NCBI GenBank assembly: GCA_017936885.1
Contig: JAGBEO010000028.1
Span: forward strand, 152,530-216,529
From: Lachnospiraceae bacterium
Lineage (GTDB): Bacteria; Bacillota; Clostridia; Lachnospirales; Lachnospiraceae
DNA: 64,000 nucleotides
Direction of reading: 5' to 3'
Part shown: positions 7,546 through 14,478 of the stretch, in pieces
How positions within the stretch are numbered: the first letter of the stretch is position 1
Layout of the letters: each line of letters opens with the position of its first letter
The notes under the pieces: generated by a model
Databases searched by the model: none
Seen by the model: the letters and a program-made list of their open reading frames with translations, nothing else
Told to the model about the DNA's origin: nothing
Made by a program: the position numbers and the translations under genes

Positions 7546-8991
7546 ATGGAGCATACAGGGCACATAAAGATAGATAGAAAGAACGTGCCTTATCATTTGA
7601 TTGATGATAAGGTGACACTGATACCCTATGATACATACTCAGCACTTTTTCCAAGTGAGATTAAAGAAAAAGAACTTATAAAAGGTATTACAACAGGAAA
7701 TAGAGAAGTTGCATTTTTGAATTGTAGATATTCTAGCAGTAGGCTTGCATATCAAGTTTTGATAATTTCAACGTGTAATACAGGTTTATATGAAGATATT
7801 TCGTCATTTGACAGGGTTTGCTTTGAAGGTAAGCCAGTAAATGTATTTGCAGGACCGGGAAGGGCATATATTTCGGAAGATGGTTATGACATATCGAAAA
7901 GAATGAAATCAATAACTCCTAGAAATTGGGATGAACTTAATGTAGAGACAAATCTTAAAATAAAAAATAGGGAAATGAAATTATCAATAGATTACAGTAT
8001 TTGGCATAATAAAAAATTTATTGAAACTTCAATGGGGGAAGCAATTCCTCGGTTTTGCATCGAATACAGCAAGACCTTATCAATAAAAAATATACCAGCA
8101 ATTTATTTACAGGTGTATGATTTTTTTTCATTTATAAGTTTTAGGAGAAATATCGTGTTTGATAAAATATATATCCAAAGGAAAATCGATGGGAAATATA
8201 CTACAGTTGCAAAAGTAATAGTTAATTTGGAGGATTTTGGAGATTATAATAATACAGAAAGAAATTCGATTATTATTGATGACTGCCGTCAAAACTTTGG
8301 TGATTTATTTAAGTGTGTTGCCCAAAGGCGTCCTCAAAAAATTTATGATAATTTCTATATACCAAAAAACGGGAAAGAGAGTTCACAGCTTACATATGAA
8401 AAATTTTTATCGTGTGCATTAAGTTTGGAAAGTGAGTATGCGAGATTGTATCCAAGTAAGAAAGATGAAAATGAAAAATTTGCATATATACAAGGATTGT
8501 TTCAGGAATCCGCAGATAAGATGGATATGTTGTTTGCTTTAGCAACGGAAGATAGAATATCGCGTGATGAATTTGAAAAATGCTTTTATGGTGATGTAAA
8601 TTCAAAATTGAAGAAAAATTTTGAAAGAATGTCAAAAACCAAAGCTAAATCATACCAAAGCTACTATTTAAAAATAGTTGATGCTCTGTCGAAAATAGAT
8701 TATAGTTTGGGAGAAAAATACAAGAATGCATTAAATATGCATATGGATTTGGTGAAACCGGTTATAGATAGGATGAGCTCCGCTAATGGCGTGGTATTTC
8801 CAACTGAAAATGAGGCAGGAAAAATATTTGCAGATTTTAGGAATGGAATTGCTCATGGAAATCCACCAGAGATAGAAAAGATTCATTGTGTGCTTTTTGA
8901 AGTGGCCAGAGCATTAATTTATATAATGATATTAAAAAATGCAGAAATAGATGAAAAAAGCATTAAAAATATAGTAAGAAAGTTGTTTTGA
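7546..8991 (+). CDS. ApeA-like HEPN-domain protein (candidate abortive-infection RNase)
   Basis: 481 residues, cytosolic, no membrane segments. The C-terminal 150 residues are helical and contain FADFRNGIAHGNP (about 430-442), the R-x4-H signature of HEPN ribonucleases. The N-terminal 300 residues look beta-rich (for example the opening GHIKIDRKNVPYHLIDDKVTLI) as in the ApeA N-terminal domain. ApeA proteins are single-gene anti-phage systems that act on RNA. Start ATG 7546 has only a weak AAAGAGAG site. It stands alone between a terminator and the right end of element B, so it is probably transcribed from its own promoter in the AT-rich 7460-7540 stretch. ApeA assignment by overall layout; HEPN motif seen directly. 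Confidence 0.7.
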   Translation: MEHTGHIKIDRKNVPYHLIDDKVTLIPYDTYSALFPSEIKEKELIKGITTGNREVAFLNCRYSSSRLAYQVLIISTCNTGLYEDISSFDRVCFEGKPVNVFAGPGRAYISEDGYDISKRMKSITPRNWDELNVETNLKIKNREMKLSIDYSIWHNKKFIETSMGEAIPRFCIEYSKTLSIKNIPAIYLQVYDFFSFISFRRNIVFDKIYIQRKIDGKYTTVAKVIVNLEDFGDYNNTERNSIIIDDCRQNFGDLFKCVAQRRPQKIYDNFYIPKNGKESSQLTYEKFLSCALSLESEYARLYPSKKDENEKFAYIQGLFQESADKMDMLFALATEDRISRDEFEKCFYGDVNSKLKKNFERMSKTKAKSYQSYYLKIVDALSKIDYSLGEKYKNALNMHMDLVKPVIDRMSSANGVVFPTENEAGKIFADFRNGIAHGNPPEIEKIHCVLFEVARALIYIMILKNAEIDEKSIKNIVRKLF

Positions 8992-9226
8992 GAAATGATA
9001 TTGATTTTTACACCACTACATATCAAATTTATGCTAAAATACCACAGTAGTAAAACTCCCCAATTCCTACTACGTTTTTACTACTTTTGATGGCATCAAT
9101 TTGCCCCGTTTTGCCCTGATTTGGCATTTTTTTTGTTACATTTTTAACAATCTCAGAGCAAAATTTATATTTGGCAAACTGCGGCAAATCGGGGCAGAAT
9201 ACGGCATTTTAGGAGGGGTTTCGTTT
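8992..9226. other. Right end of element B (non-coding)
   Basis: About 235 bp without a gene. It has the arm-site candidates CTACTAC (9066 and 9077), a run of TTGCCCCG/TTGCCCTG words, and then an AGGAGGGG site immediately before the core copy at 9227. It is visibly similar to 2080-2258, confirming that elements A and B share a right-end type. Confidence 0.55.
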
Positions 9227-9265
9227 ATGATAAAAGTATTATTTGTCTGCCACGGCAGGATTTAA
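9227..9265 (+). pseudogene. LMW-PTP gene 5' fragment (attachment-site copy 2)
   Basis: ATG with AGGAGGGG site reading MIKVLFVCHGRI and then TAA. The 31 bases 9227-9257 are identical to 20045-20075, the start of the intact phosphatase gene; sequence on both sides of the repeat differs. This is what a site-specific integration leaves: one core copy at each end of element C. Confidence 0.8.
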
Positions 9266-9317
9266 CGGACATGATAAAATACTTATAAATCAAATGTTTT
9301 CTGCATCTCTGGCTCAA

Positions 9318-9338
9318 TTTTACCAATGATTTACCAAT
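9318..9338. repeat. Left arm-site candidates of element C
   Basis: TTTACCAAT at 9319-9327 and 9330-9338, 11 bp apart, about 61 bp inside the left core. The same octamer pair occurs at the right end (19887 and 19899), as expected if the element's own integrase binds both ends. Confidence 0.6.
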
Positions 9339-9374
9339 ATTTCTGGAGAGCCAGACTTGCAATTATAATACAAG

Positions 9375-9554
9375 AATGAAAAGAGTAGCAAAACAGAGGA
9401 CTTACGGCTTGCCGCCGGTCTTACCACAAATATGATTGCCAACATGGGAAAGGGAAAGCATATCAGCATGGAAACGCTGCTCCGTATCTGCGAAGCCCTG
9501 AATTGTGGTATTTTAGATGTGATTGCATTGGTACGGGATGAAGCAGATTCATAA
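9375..9554 (+). pseudogene. XRE-type helix-turn-helix regulator, 5' end missing
   Basis: Open frame without a start codon reading KTEDLRLAAGLTTNMIANMG, then ISMETLLRICEALNC and DVIAL, ending in TAA at 9552-9554. This is the typical small Cro/C1-like regulator (HTH_26 type) found on clostridial mobile elements. The first 15-20 residues and the start are gone, probably deleted when this end of the element was assembled. Confidence 0.55.
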
Positions 9555-9584
9555 AGCGAACATGGAATATATGGAGGACAGCAC

Positions 9585-9999
9585 ATGGATTACCGGGAAA
9601 ACGCCCTATGCTATGAAGATTATTGCCGTTTAAGGGAAAACGTTGGCTGGGTTAATTTTTCAAAAGAACAGGCGCAGGCGGCACTGAACAACAGTCTATA
9701 TACAGTGACTGTTTTTTGAAAATAATCAGGCTATTGGCATGGGAAGATTGATAGGCGACGGTATGTATTTGATGATAGCCGATATTGTAGTCGCTCCTAC
9801 TTATCAGAAAAAAGGGATTGGGAGCAGGATTATCAATATGCTTATAGGATATGCAGACAGGGAGCTGTCGGACGGAGGACGAGCCAGTATACAGTTGATT
9901 GCAGAAAAGGGAAAAGAACCTTTTTATGAGAAATTCGGTTTCAAGATTATTCCACATGAATTTTGCGGTTCCGGAATGAGAAAAGTTATCCGCAAGTGA
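9585..9999 (+). pseudogene. GNAT acetyltransferase broken by a frameshift in a T run
   Basis: Starts MDYRENALCYEDYCRL at ATG 9585 behind a GGAGG site and continues to VTVF with TGA at 9717. The missing remainder follows in the next frame: ENNQAIGMGRLIGDGMYLMI, then the acetyl-CoA-binding VVAPTYQKKGIGSRI and KFGFKI near the C-terminus, ending at 9999. Joining the two frames at the six-T run 9712-9717 gives a full-length GNAT of about 137 residues. Either a true pseudogene, a sequencing error in the homopolymer, or a slippery-site gene. The substrate is unknown. Confidence 0.75.
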
Positions 10000-10016
10000 G
10001 CGCAGGGAGAATAAAA

Positions 10017-10781
10017 ATGGAGAATTGGTTTACCGTAGAGCAAATAGACCCGGATACATTTGCTATCAGCGAATACAAGCACTGGGAAGAAACACATTGT
10101 TATCTATTATGCGGAGAAAAATGTGCTGTTCTTGTCGACACAGGTATAGGCATTTCCAATATCAAAAAAGTTGTAGACAGCCTGACAGACCTGCCCGTTA
10201 TGGTCGTTACTACTCATGTTCATTGGGATCACATTGGCGGGCATAAGTATTTTGATAATATTGCCGTACATGAAGCAGAAAAGGACTGGTTATCAGTCAG
10301 CTTCCCGATACCGCTGCAAGTCGTTAAGAAAAATCTGACAAGCCTCCCGTGTGATTTTCCAACAGATTTTGATATTAACGCTTATCAGATTTTTCAAGGT
10401 ATGCCGCAAAAGATCCTGCATGATGGCGATTCCCTGAATTTAGGCGGGCGGGAAATTCAGGTCATTCATACGCCGGGGCATTCGCCCGGACATTGCTGCT
10501 TTTACGAGCCAGTACGAAACTATCTGTATTCCGGGGATTTAATATACAAGGGCAGCCTTGACGCATTTTATCCAACCACCGACCCGCAGCTATTCTATCA
10601 ATCCATACGGCGGATACGGGAATACAGAATCAATAAGGTTTTGCCCGGACATCATCAGTTAGACATTCCCGTTTCATTGATAGCTGATATTGAAGCCGGA
10701 TTTGAACAATTAGAAAGAGCCGGAAAACTCAAACAGGGAAATGGACTGTTCGAGTTTGAGGATTTTCAAATTCATATATAA
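10017..10781 (+). CDS. MBL-fold metallo-hydrolase
   Basis: 254 residues, cytosolic. Metallo-beta-lactamase fold with all metal ligands visible: THVHWDHIGG (H-x-H-x-D-H), HTPGHSPGH, SGDLIY and the terminal LPGHH. This is the pattern of glyoxalase II-like and general MBL hydrolases; no substrate can be named. ATG 10017 is chosen because a GGGAG site precedes it by 6-7 bp; an in-frame upstream ATG at 9963 lies inside the acetyltransferase tail. It overlaps by 10 bp, tail to tail, with the regulator on the minus strand. Confidence 0.85.
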   Translation: MENWFTVEQIDPDTFAISEYKHWEETHCYLLCGEKCAVLVDTGIGISNIKKVVDSLTDLPVMVVTTHVHWDHIGGHKYFDNIAVHEAEKDWLSVSFPIPLQVVKKNLTSLPCDFPTDFDINAYQIFQGMPQKILHDGDSLNLGGREIQVIHTPGHSPGHCCFYEPVRNYLYSGDLIYKGSLDAFYPTTDPQLFYQSIRRIREYRINKVLPGHHQLDIPVSLIADIEAGFEQLERAGKLKQGNGLFEFEDFQIHI

Positions 10782-11464
10782 TTCAAAGCTGCCGTTGCAG
10801 GAACCACAATTCCCACAACGGCAGTTTTCATTTTCTCCTGCGCCATTTTCTTTGCGAGAGAGAAATCTGGCGTACTGTCAATGTCATGTTCATGGGCTTT
10901 CCGTATATCGTGGAGAATGGAATCCCATGTTTTATGCGTCACATGGCAGAAAAAATCTTCTTCCTCTAATTGGGCGGCAAGAAGCGTTTCCGAATATAAA
11001 TCCCCGTCCACATAGCGGTGCTTCTGAATGAGGGCAAGCCGCTGTTCTTCCAGCCCTTCGTTCATATCCCGGAAACGGGCAGTCGCATGACCGTCTATGT
11101 AAATTTCCGTATCGGTCATCAGCCGCTCAAACTTTCCATGGGTGATAATCTCACAGAGCAGTCGGTTATTGATTTTTCCGCTTTTCAAAAGCTCTACTGT
11201 TTCATCATTCAGGTGCAGCTCCATTAAAGGCGTGTTTATCTGCTCCCTGTTTTCTGTCCGGCACAGCAGGTAATCGAGGGAGACCCCGTAGAAGTCTGCC
11301 AGAATAACGAGGTTTCCATGATTGATTTCTTTGTAATCGTCCGCTTCATAGCTGCCGAGGGCAGACTTTGAAATGCCGGTCAGGTTTGATAGTTCTTCCA
11401 GCTTCAGCTTTCTCTCTGTGCGTAAATCCTTTAGTCGTTCCTGTATGCTAAGGCGTGATTTCAT
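10772..11464 (-). CDS. XRE-family transcriptional regulator of the mobile element
   Basis: 230 residues. N-terminal Cro/C1 helix-turn-helix (about 6-62: IQERLKDLRTERKLKLEELS, TGISKSALGSYE, LADFYGVSLDYLL), followed by a 160-residue helical domain with no name that I recognise. Regulators with this long tail are typical for Firmicute conjugative and mobilizable transposons and usually control their transfer genes. It is divergent from the mobilization operon, sharing the 530-bp region that contains the candidate oriT. Confidence 0.8.
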   Translation of the reverse strand: MKSRLSIQERLKDLRTERKLKLEELSNLTGISKSALGSYEADDYKEINHGNLVILADFYGVSLDYLLCRTENREQINTPLMELHLNDETVELLKSGKINNRLLCEIITHGKFERLMTDTEIYIDGHATARFRDMNEGLEEQRLALIQKHRYVDGDLYSETLLAAQLEEEDFFCHVTHKTWDSILHDIRKAHEHDIDSTPDFSLAKKMAQEKMKTAVVGIVVPATAALNYI

Positions 11465-11997
11465 AAGCGAATGGCTCCTTTCCGGCGGCTCCCCCGCCGC
11501 CCTCTAAAGATTATACCACACCATTTCCGGGAACGTGGAAATTTTCGATTTTCAGCCGGATTTCCTACTTTATGGACATACGGAGCAGGGTACAAAAATG
11601 TTCTATCATACAAGTAGTTCATCGGTGAATCAATTCAACCGAATGACCGACTTGTGTGGGATATGCGCCCCGGAGATGTAGCGCCGTGACCTGCGGCAGG
11701 GAAATGGAGGAACCCTGACCGCAGCGAGCGTACCAAGGGGAGCGAAACGCCGCCGTGGGAATCGGGGGCAGGAACGACACCGGGGAGAACCGGCAAAATG
11801 GACACCAAAACGATACCAAAAACCAACAATCGGGCAAGGTATAGCCTACCCTGCCCGTAATACCACGGGGGATTTTGGGGCGCTCTAAGGCTTGAATTTC
11901 CTTGAAAATCGCCCCGAAACACAACACGAAAATCTGCTATCCGTCCACCGGCGGCTGTTACCGCCAACATGGGCGGATTTTTCATTAAGGAGGCACC
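11465..11997. other. Intergenic control region with candidate oriT
   Basis: About 530 bp between the divergent regulator and the mobilization genes. Reading frames on the minus strand exist but look like GC-rich shadows. Contents: a CGGGCAAGGTA/TACCCTGCCCG hairpin and a nick-like GGGGCGCTCTAA (separate entry), and an AAGGAGG site for the next gene. Promoters were not assigned. Confidence 0.5.
11831..11890 (+). other. Candidate origin of transfer (oriT)
   Basis: An inverted repeat of 11-bp arms with one mismatch (11831-11841 and 11847-11857, loop TAGCC) is followed 20 bp later by GGGGCGCTCTAA (11877-11888). That resembles the nick region of RSF1010-type MobQ plasmids, AGGGCGCACTTA, in 10 of 12 positions. 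A hairpin next to a nick site, upstream of the relaxase genes of the same family, is the expected oriT layout. Inference; the strand and exact nick are unproven. Confidence 0.45.
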
Positions 11998-12186
11998 ATG
12001 CCGAGAATGTCAAAGAAGTTGAAGAAAGAGCTTGCTTTCTTCTTAAACGAGCGTGGACGCAGGAGCTACAACGAGCTTTGCCGGAAATGCCAGCATGATT
12101 GCAAACAGAGCTTCCGAGCGGTCATTGTGGATTGCCCCCGCTATCTTTCCAAACGCTCAAAACGAAAAAAGGAGGACACGGACTGA
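11998..12186 (+). CDS. Small cysteine-rich mobilization-region protein
   Basis: 62 residues, very basic, with LCRKCQHDC in the middle and a lysine/arginine tail, so possibly a zinc-binding nucleic-acid protein. ATG 11998 is preceded by AAGGAGG. Stop and the next start (12187) are adjacent, giving a tight operon. Similar short proteins occur at this place in clostridial mobilizable elements; no function is known to me. Confidence 0.7.
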   Translation: MPRMSKKLKKELAFFLNERGRRSYNELCRKCQHDCKQSFRAVIVDCPRYLSKRSKRKKEDTD

Positions 12187-12516
12187 ATGGAATATGAATT
12201 TATGACGATTGACACACCCCTGCCGCCCAGTATGCCGCTGCCGAGAGCCATGCTGCGGCTCCCGATCAGCAGCACCGCAAAAATCATGTATGCCCGTATG
12301 CTGGACGATATTCTGGCAAACGGCATAGAGGATATGAACGGAATTTTATTTATCTGTTTTCCGATTGTGGAACTGTCGGCGGCACTCTCCCGCAGCACCA
12401 TGACCGTGAAGCGTTCCTTGAACGAGCTGGAAGCTGCCGGGCTGATTGTGCGGGTACGTCAGGGCTTTGGAGAGCCGAACAAGATATATATACTCATTCC
12501 CAGAACGGAGGGCTGA
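12187..12516 (+). CDS. Winged-helix protein resembling the RepA N-terminal domain
   Basis: 109 residues with a winged helix-turn-helix: LPISSTAKIMYARMLDDIL, then LSAALSRSTMTVKRSLNELE and a wing ending GLIVRVRQG. The pattern is that of replication initiator protein A (RepA_N) N-terminal domains and of short regulators derived from them. It lacks the long C-terminal part of full initiators. Second gene of the small-gene operon, directly after the cysteine-rich protein. Confidence 0.65.
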   Translation: MEYEFMTIDTPLPPSMPLPRAMLRLPISSTAKIMYARMLDDILANGIEDMNGILFICFPIVELSAALSRSTMTVKRSLNELEAAGLIVRVRQGFGEPNKIYILIPRTEG

Positions 12517-12520
12517 CACT

Positions 12521-12820
12521 ATGAGTGAAAAGCTGGAAAAACTCAATCAGGAGATAGAGAAAACCGAAGCAAAGCTGCGGAGGGCGCAGCATGAGGAAAA
12601 GATTCTGGAACACCAGATAATGACGCTGACCCGAAAAGAACGGACGCACCGGCTCTGTACCAGAGGGGCGGAGCTGGAAAGATACCTGCCCCACCCGGAG
12701 CTTGTAACGGAGGAACAGGTCAAGCTGTTCTTGAAGCTGCTCTTTCATCGGGACAGCACCCGGCAGCTCATAGAACAGATATTTGCCGGAACCGGCACAG
12801 AAAAGGAGGATACGGAATAA
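12521..12820 (+). CDS. DUF3847-family coiled-coil protein
   Basis: 99 residues: an N-terminal coiled coil (LEKLNQEIEKTEAKLRRAQH), then the family's fixed KERTHRLCTRGAELE, then a helical tail. This is the DUF3847 type found next to relaxases in Firmicute mobile elements; it probably assists mobilization. The ATG at 12521 follows a GGAGGG site; a frame open further upstream to 12446 is only an overlap with the previous gene. Confidence 0.8.
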   Translation: MSEKLEKLNQEIEKTEAKLRRAQHEEKILEHQIMTLTRKERTHRLCTRGAELERYLPHPELVTEEQVKLFLKLLFHRDSTRQLIEQIFAGTGTEKEDTE

Positions 12821-12822
12821 AT

Positions 12823-13135
12823 ATGAAATTTTCAAAGGACGAGCTGGGTATGGTTTACCAGTATGCCACCGATACGAAACAGGAAACCCTTGCCGGACTT
12901 CGGGAAATCGTGCCGGTCATTCGTGACAGGCAGGCGAGAGTGTGTGGAAAGCACAATCCGAAAGCTGGACGCTATCCCGGAGCCGGAGTGCCGCCGCTTT
13001 ATCGCTGACACCAGACAGCGGTTTATCCAGAAGCGGGACAATTCAATCCGGCGCAGGCTGGCGGAAGCAAAGGCGCAGACAAGGGAGAAAACACCCCATT
13101 CCAAGAGAAAAGAACCAGACCGGGAACGGTCATAA
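12823..13135 (+). pseudogene. Transposon-transfer-assisting-type small protein, frameshifted
   Basis: Begins MKFSKDELGMVYQYATDTK at ATG 12823 (GGAGG upstream) and continues to IRDRQARVC. The natural continuation, VESTIRKLDAIPEPECRRFI and the tail KTPHSKRKEPDRERS, is in another frame. Adding one GT to the GTGTGT tract near 12940 restores a single 104-residue frame, so loss of one repeat unit is the likely cause. The N-terminal half resembles the small transfer-assisting proteins of Firmicute transposons. Not functional unless this is a sequencing error. Confidence 0.6.
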
Positions 13136-13518
13136 TGGCTTCCAGAGCGGCAAGCGTGGCTTCCCCCTCTGAAAGAGGGCGCAACTATACACCACCTGAA
13201 AGGTAGTGTGTTGCGTCCTGCCGGAAGCCCCTTGCAGGGAGCAGATGATTTCCGCAGATTTTCAATCCGCTCCAATCATCACAGGGGAAGCTACACTTCC
13301 CCTGCGCTGGCTGCCGCCAGCTACCCCTTAGTGGACTTGCCGCCTGAAAACACCTTGCTTTGCAAGCCGCTTCCAGCCAGCAAGTTTGATGAATCTGCCC
13401 ATGTTTCTTCCGGTATCTCCCGAAACGTGATATACTCAAAAAAATTGAAATTGCCTATTGACCCTCACGGAGCGTCATAGATTAAAGTGAATATATCAAG
13501 AGCAGGAGGCAGGCAGCT
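13136..13518. other. Non-coding region with hairpins before the MerR gene
   Basis: About 380 bp. Two strong hairpins: one around 13180-13216 (CGCAAC...GTTGCG with further pairing inside) and one at 13282-13300 (GGGGAAG, loop, CTTCCCC). The end carries the MerR-type promoter. The hairpins may separate the small-gene operon from the inserted MerR gene. No gene seen. Confidence 0.5.
13458..13488 (+). promoter_or_regulatory. MerR-type promoter with 19-bp spacer
   Basis: TTGACC (13458-13463), a 19-bp spacer containing GACCCTCACGGAGCGTCAT-like dyad sequence, and TAAAGT (13483-13488), about 30 bp before the MerR gene. The overlong spacer and the dyad in it are the hallmark of promoters activated by DNA untwisting by MerR-family proteins, so the gene is probably autoregulated. 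Confidence 0.65.
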
Positions 13519-14367
13519 ATGAGGACGGTAAAAGAAATATCAGATTTAACAGGTATCAGCGTGCGCACGCTCCACTATTATGATGAAATCGGGCTGTTAA
13601 AGCCGACAGATAAAAGTGAAGCGGGATACCGGCTTTATGACGATAAGGCATTGGAAACATTACAGTCAATTTTATTTTTCCGTGAATTTGATATTCCATT
13701 GAAAGAAATCAAAACTGTTATGGAAAATCCGGCACTTGAAAGAAATCAGATTTTGCAAATGCAGAGAAAAATGCTGGTAGCAAAGAAAGAACGCATGGAA
13801 CGTTTGATTGCCAGCATTGACAGAATTTTGAAAGGAGATAATAAAATGGATTTCGCAGTTTTCAGCAGAACAGAAATTGAAGAAATGTTTCAGACTATGT
13901 TGGAGCACATGCCGGAAAATATGAAAGAACTTTCAATTAAAGAGTTTGGAAGTATTGAACAATGGAAAGAGCATTATATGCAGGTAATGTCCAGAGAAGA
14001 AATGCAGAAAGGCTATGCAAAGGTTGTTGAGTGGTATGGCGGAAAAGACAATTTCCTATCAGTTGCCAACAAACCTATTAGTAAAGAAGTAGCCGAAAGT
14101 TATAACAGACGCATGGAGGCAATTTTACAAAAACTAATCGCAAAGAGAGCGTGCGATGTAAATTCTTTTGAAGTCAAGGAGGTAGTTGGAGAATTTGGTT
14201 TTGTTATGAAGCAGCTTACGCAAATAAAAAGCGAAGAAGGGCTTATGCTGGCACAGGCACAATACTATCGAAACGAAAAAATCAAGCCGATGATAGATGA
14301 AAAATATGGTGCAGGGGCTTCTGATTTTTTCGCACAAGCAATAGAAGCCTTTTACAAAAGCGAATGA
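13519..14367 (+). CDS. MerR-family regulator with TipAS-type ligand domain
   Basis: 282 residues. N-terminal MerR winged helix (about 1-70: VKEISDLTGISVRTLHYYDEIGLLKP, GYRLYDD), a dimerisation helix to about 110, then a TipAS-like antibiotic-recognition domain (TEIEEMF at the start, EEMQKGYAKVVEWYGG near 160, SDFFAQAIEAFY at the end). TipAS domains bind thiopeptides and other drugs and induce resistance genes. GGAGG site. It sits between the small mobilization genes and the relaxase, a cargo position; no obvious drug-efflux target is adjacent, so the regulated gene may be itself or lie elsewhere. Confidence 0.85.
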   Translation: MRTVKEISDLTGISVRTLHYYDEIGLLKPTDKSEAGYRLYDDKALETLQSILFFREFDIPLKEIKTVMENPALERNQILQMQRKMLVAKKERMERLIASIDRILKGDNKMDFAVFSRTEIEEMFQTMLEHMPENMKELSIKEFGSIEQWKEHYMQVMSREEMQKGYAKVVEWYGGKDNFLSVANKPISKEVAESYNRRMEAILQKLIAKRACDVNSFEVKEVVGEFGFVMKQLTQIKSEEGLMLAQAQYYRNEKIKPMIDEKYGAGASDFFAQAIEAFYKSE

Positions 14368-14478
14368 TCTAAAGTTTAATTAAATACCCGCCGCCCACCG
14401 GCGGCACCACCAAGCAGGAAATCTTTGATTAGGTTCCCTGCTCTTTTTATGCCCGGAAACGGAAGAAAGGAGGAATCC

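Larger units (their letters stand above)
2259..9257. mobile_element. Element B: AT-rich defence-gene element with decayed integrase
   Basis: Bounded by LMW-PTP core copies at 2259-2289 and 9227-9257. Left end: a TGACAAAATAAG motif (2316) followed 47 bp later by TTTACAAC (2363), the same spacing seen at the left end of element C. Right end: CTACTAC repeats at 9066-9084. Cargo comprises an AAA ATPase/RloB pair, a membrane protein, a nuclease-fold protein and a HEPN protein. Its only recombinase is a C-terminal fragment (6964-7413), so it probably cannot move by itself. It may be two elements fused, see the repeat at 5341. Confidence 0.6.

Noticed and set aside
11619-11985. Two overlapping minus-strand frames of 102 and 116 codons
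   Set aside because: GC-rich shadow frames across the candidate oriT, without start signals or recognisable domains.
13136-13480. Short overlapping frames upstream of the MerR gene
   Set aside because: They disagree with each other, span strong hairpins and lack initiation signals.
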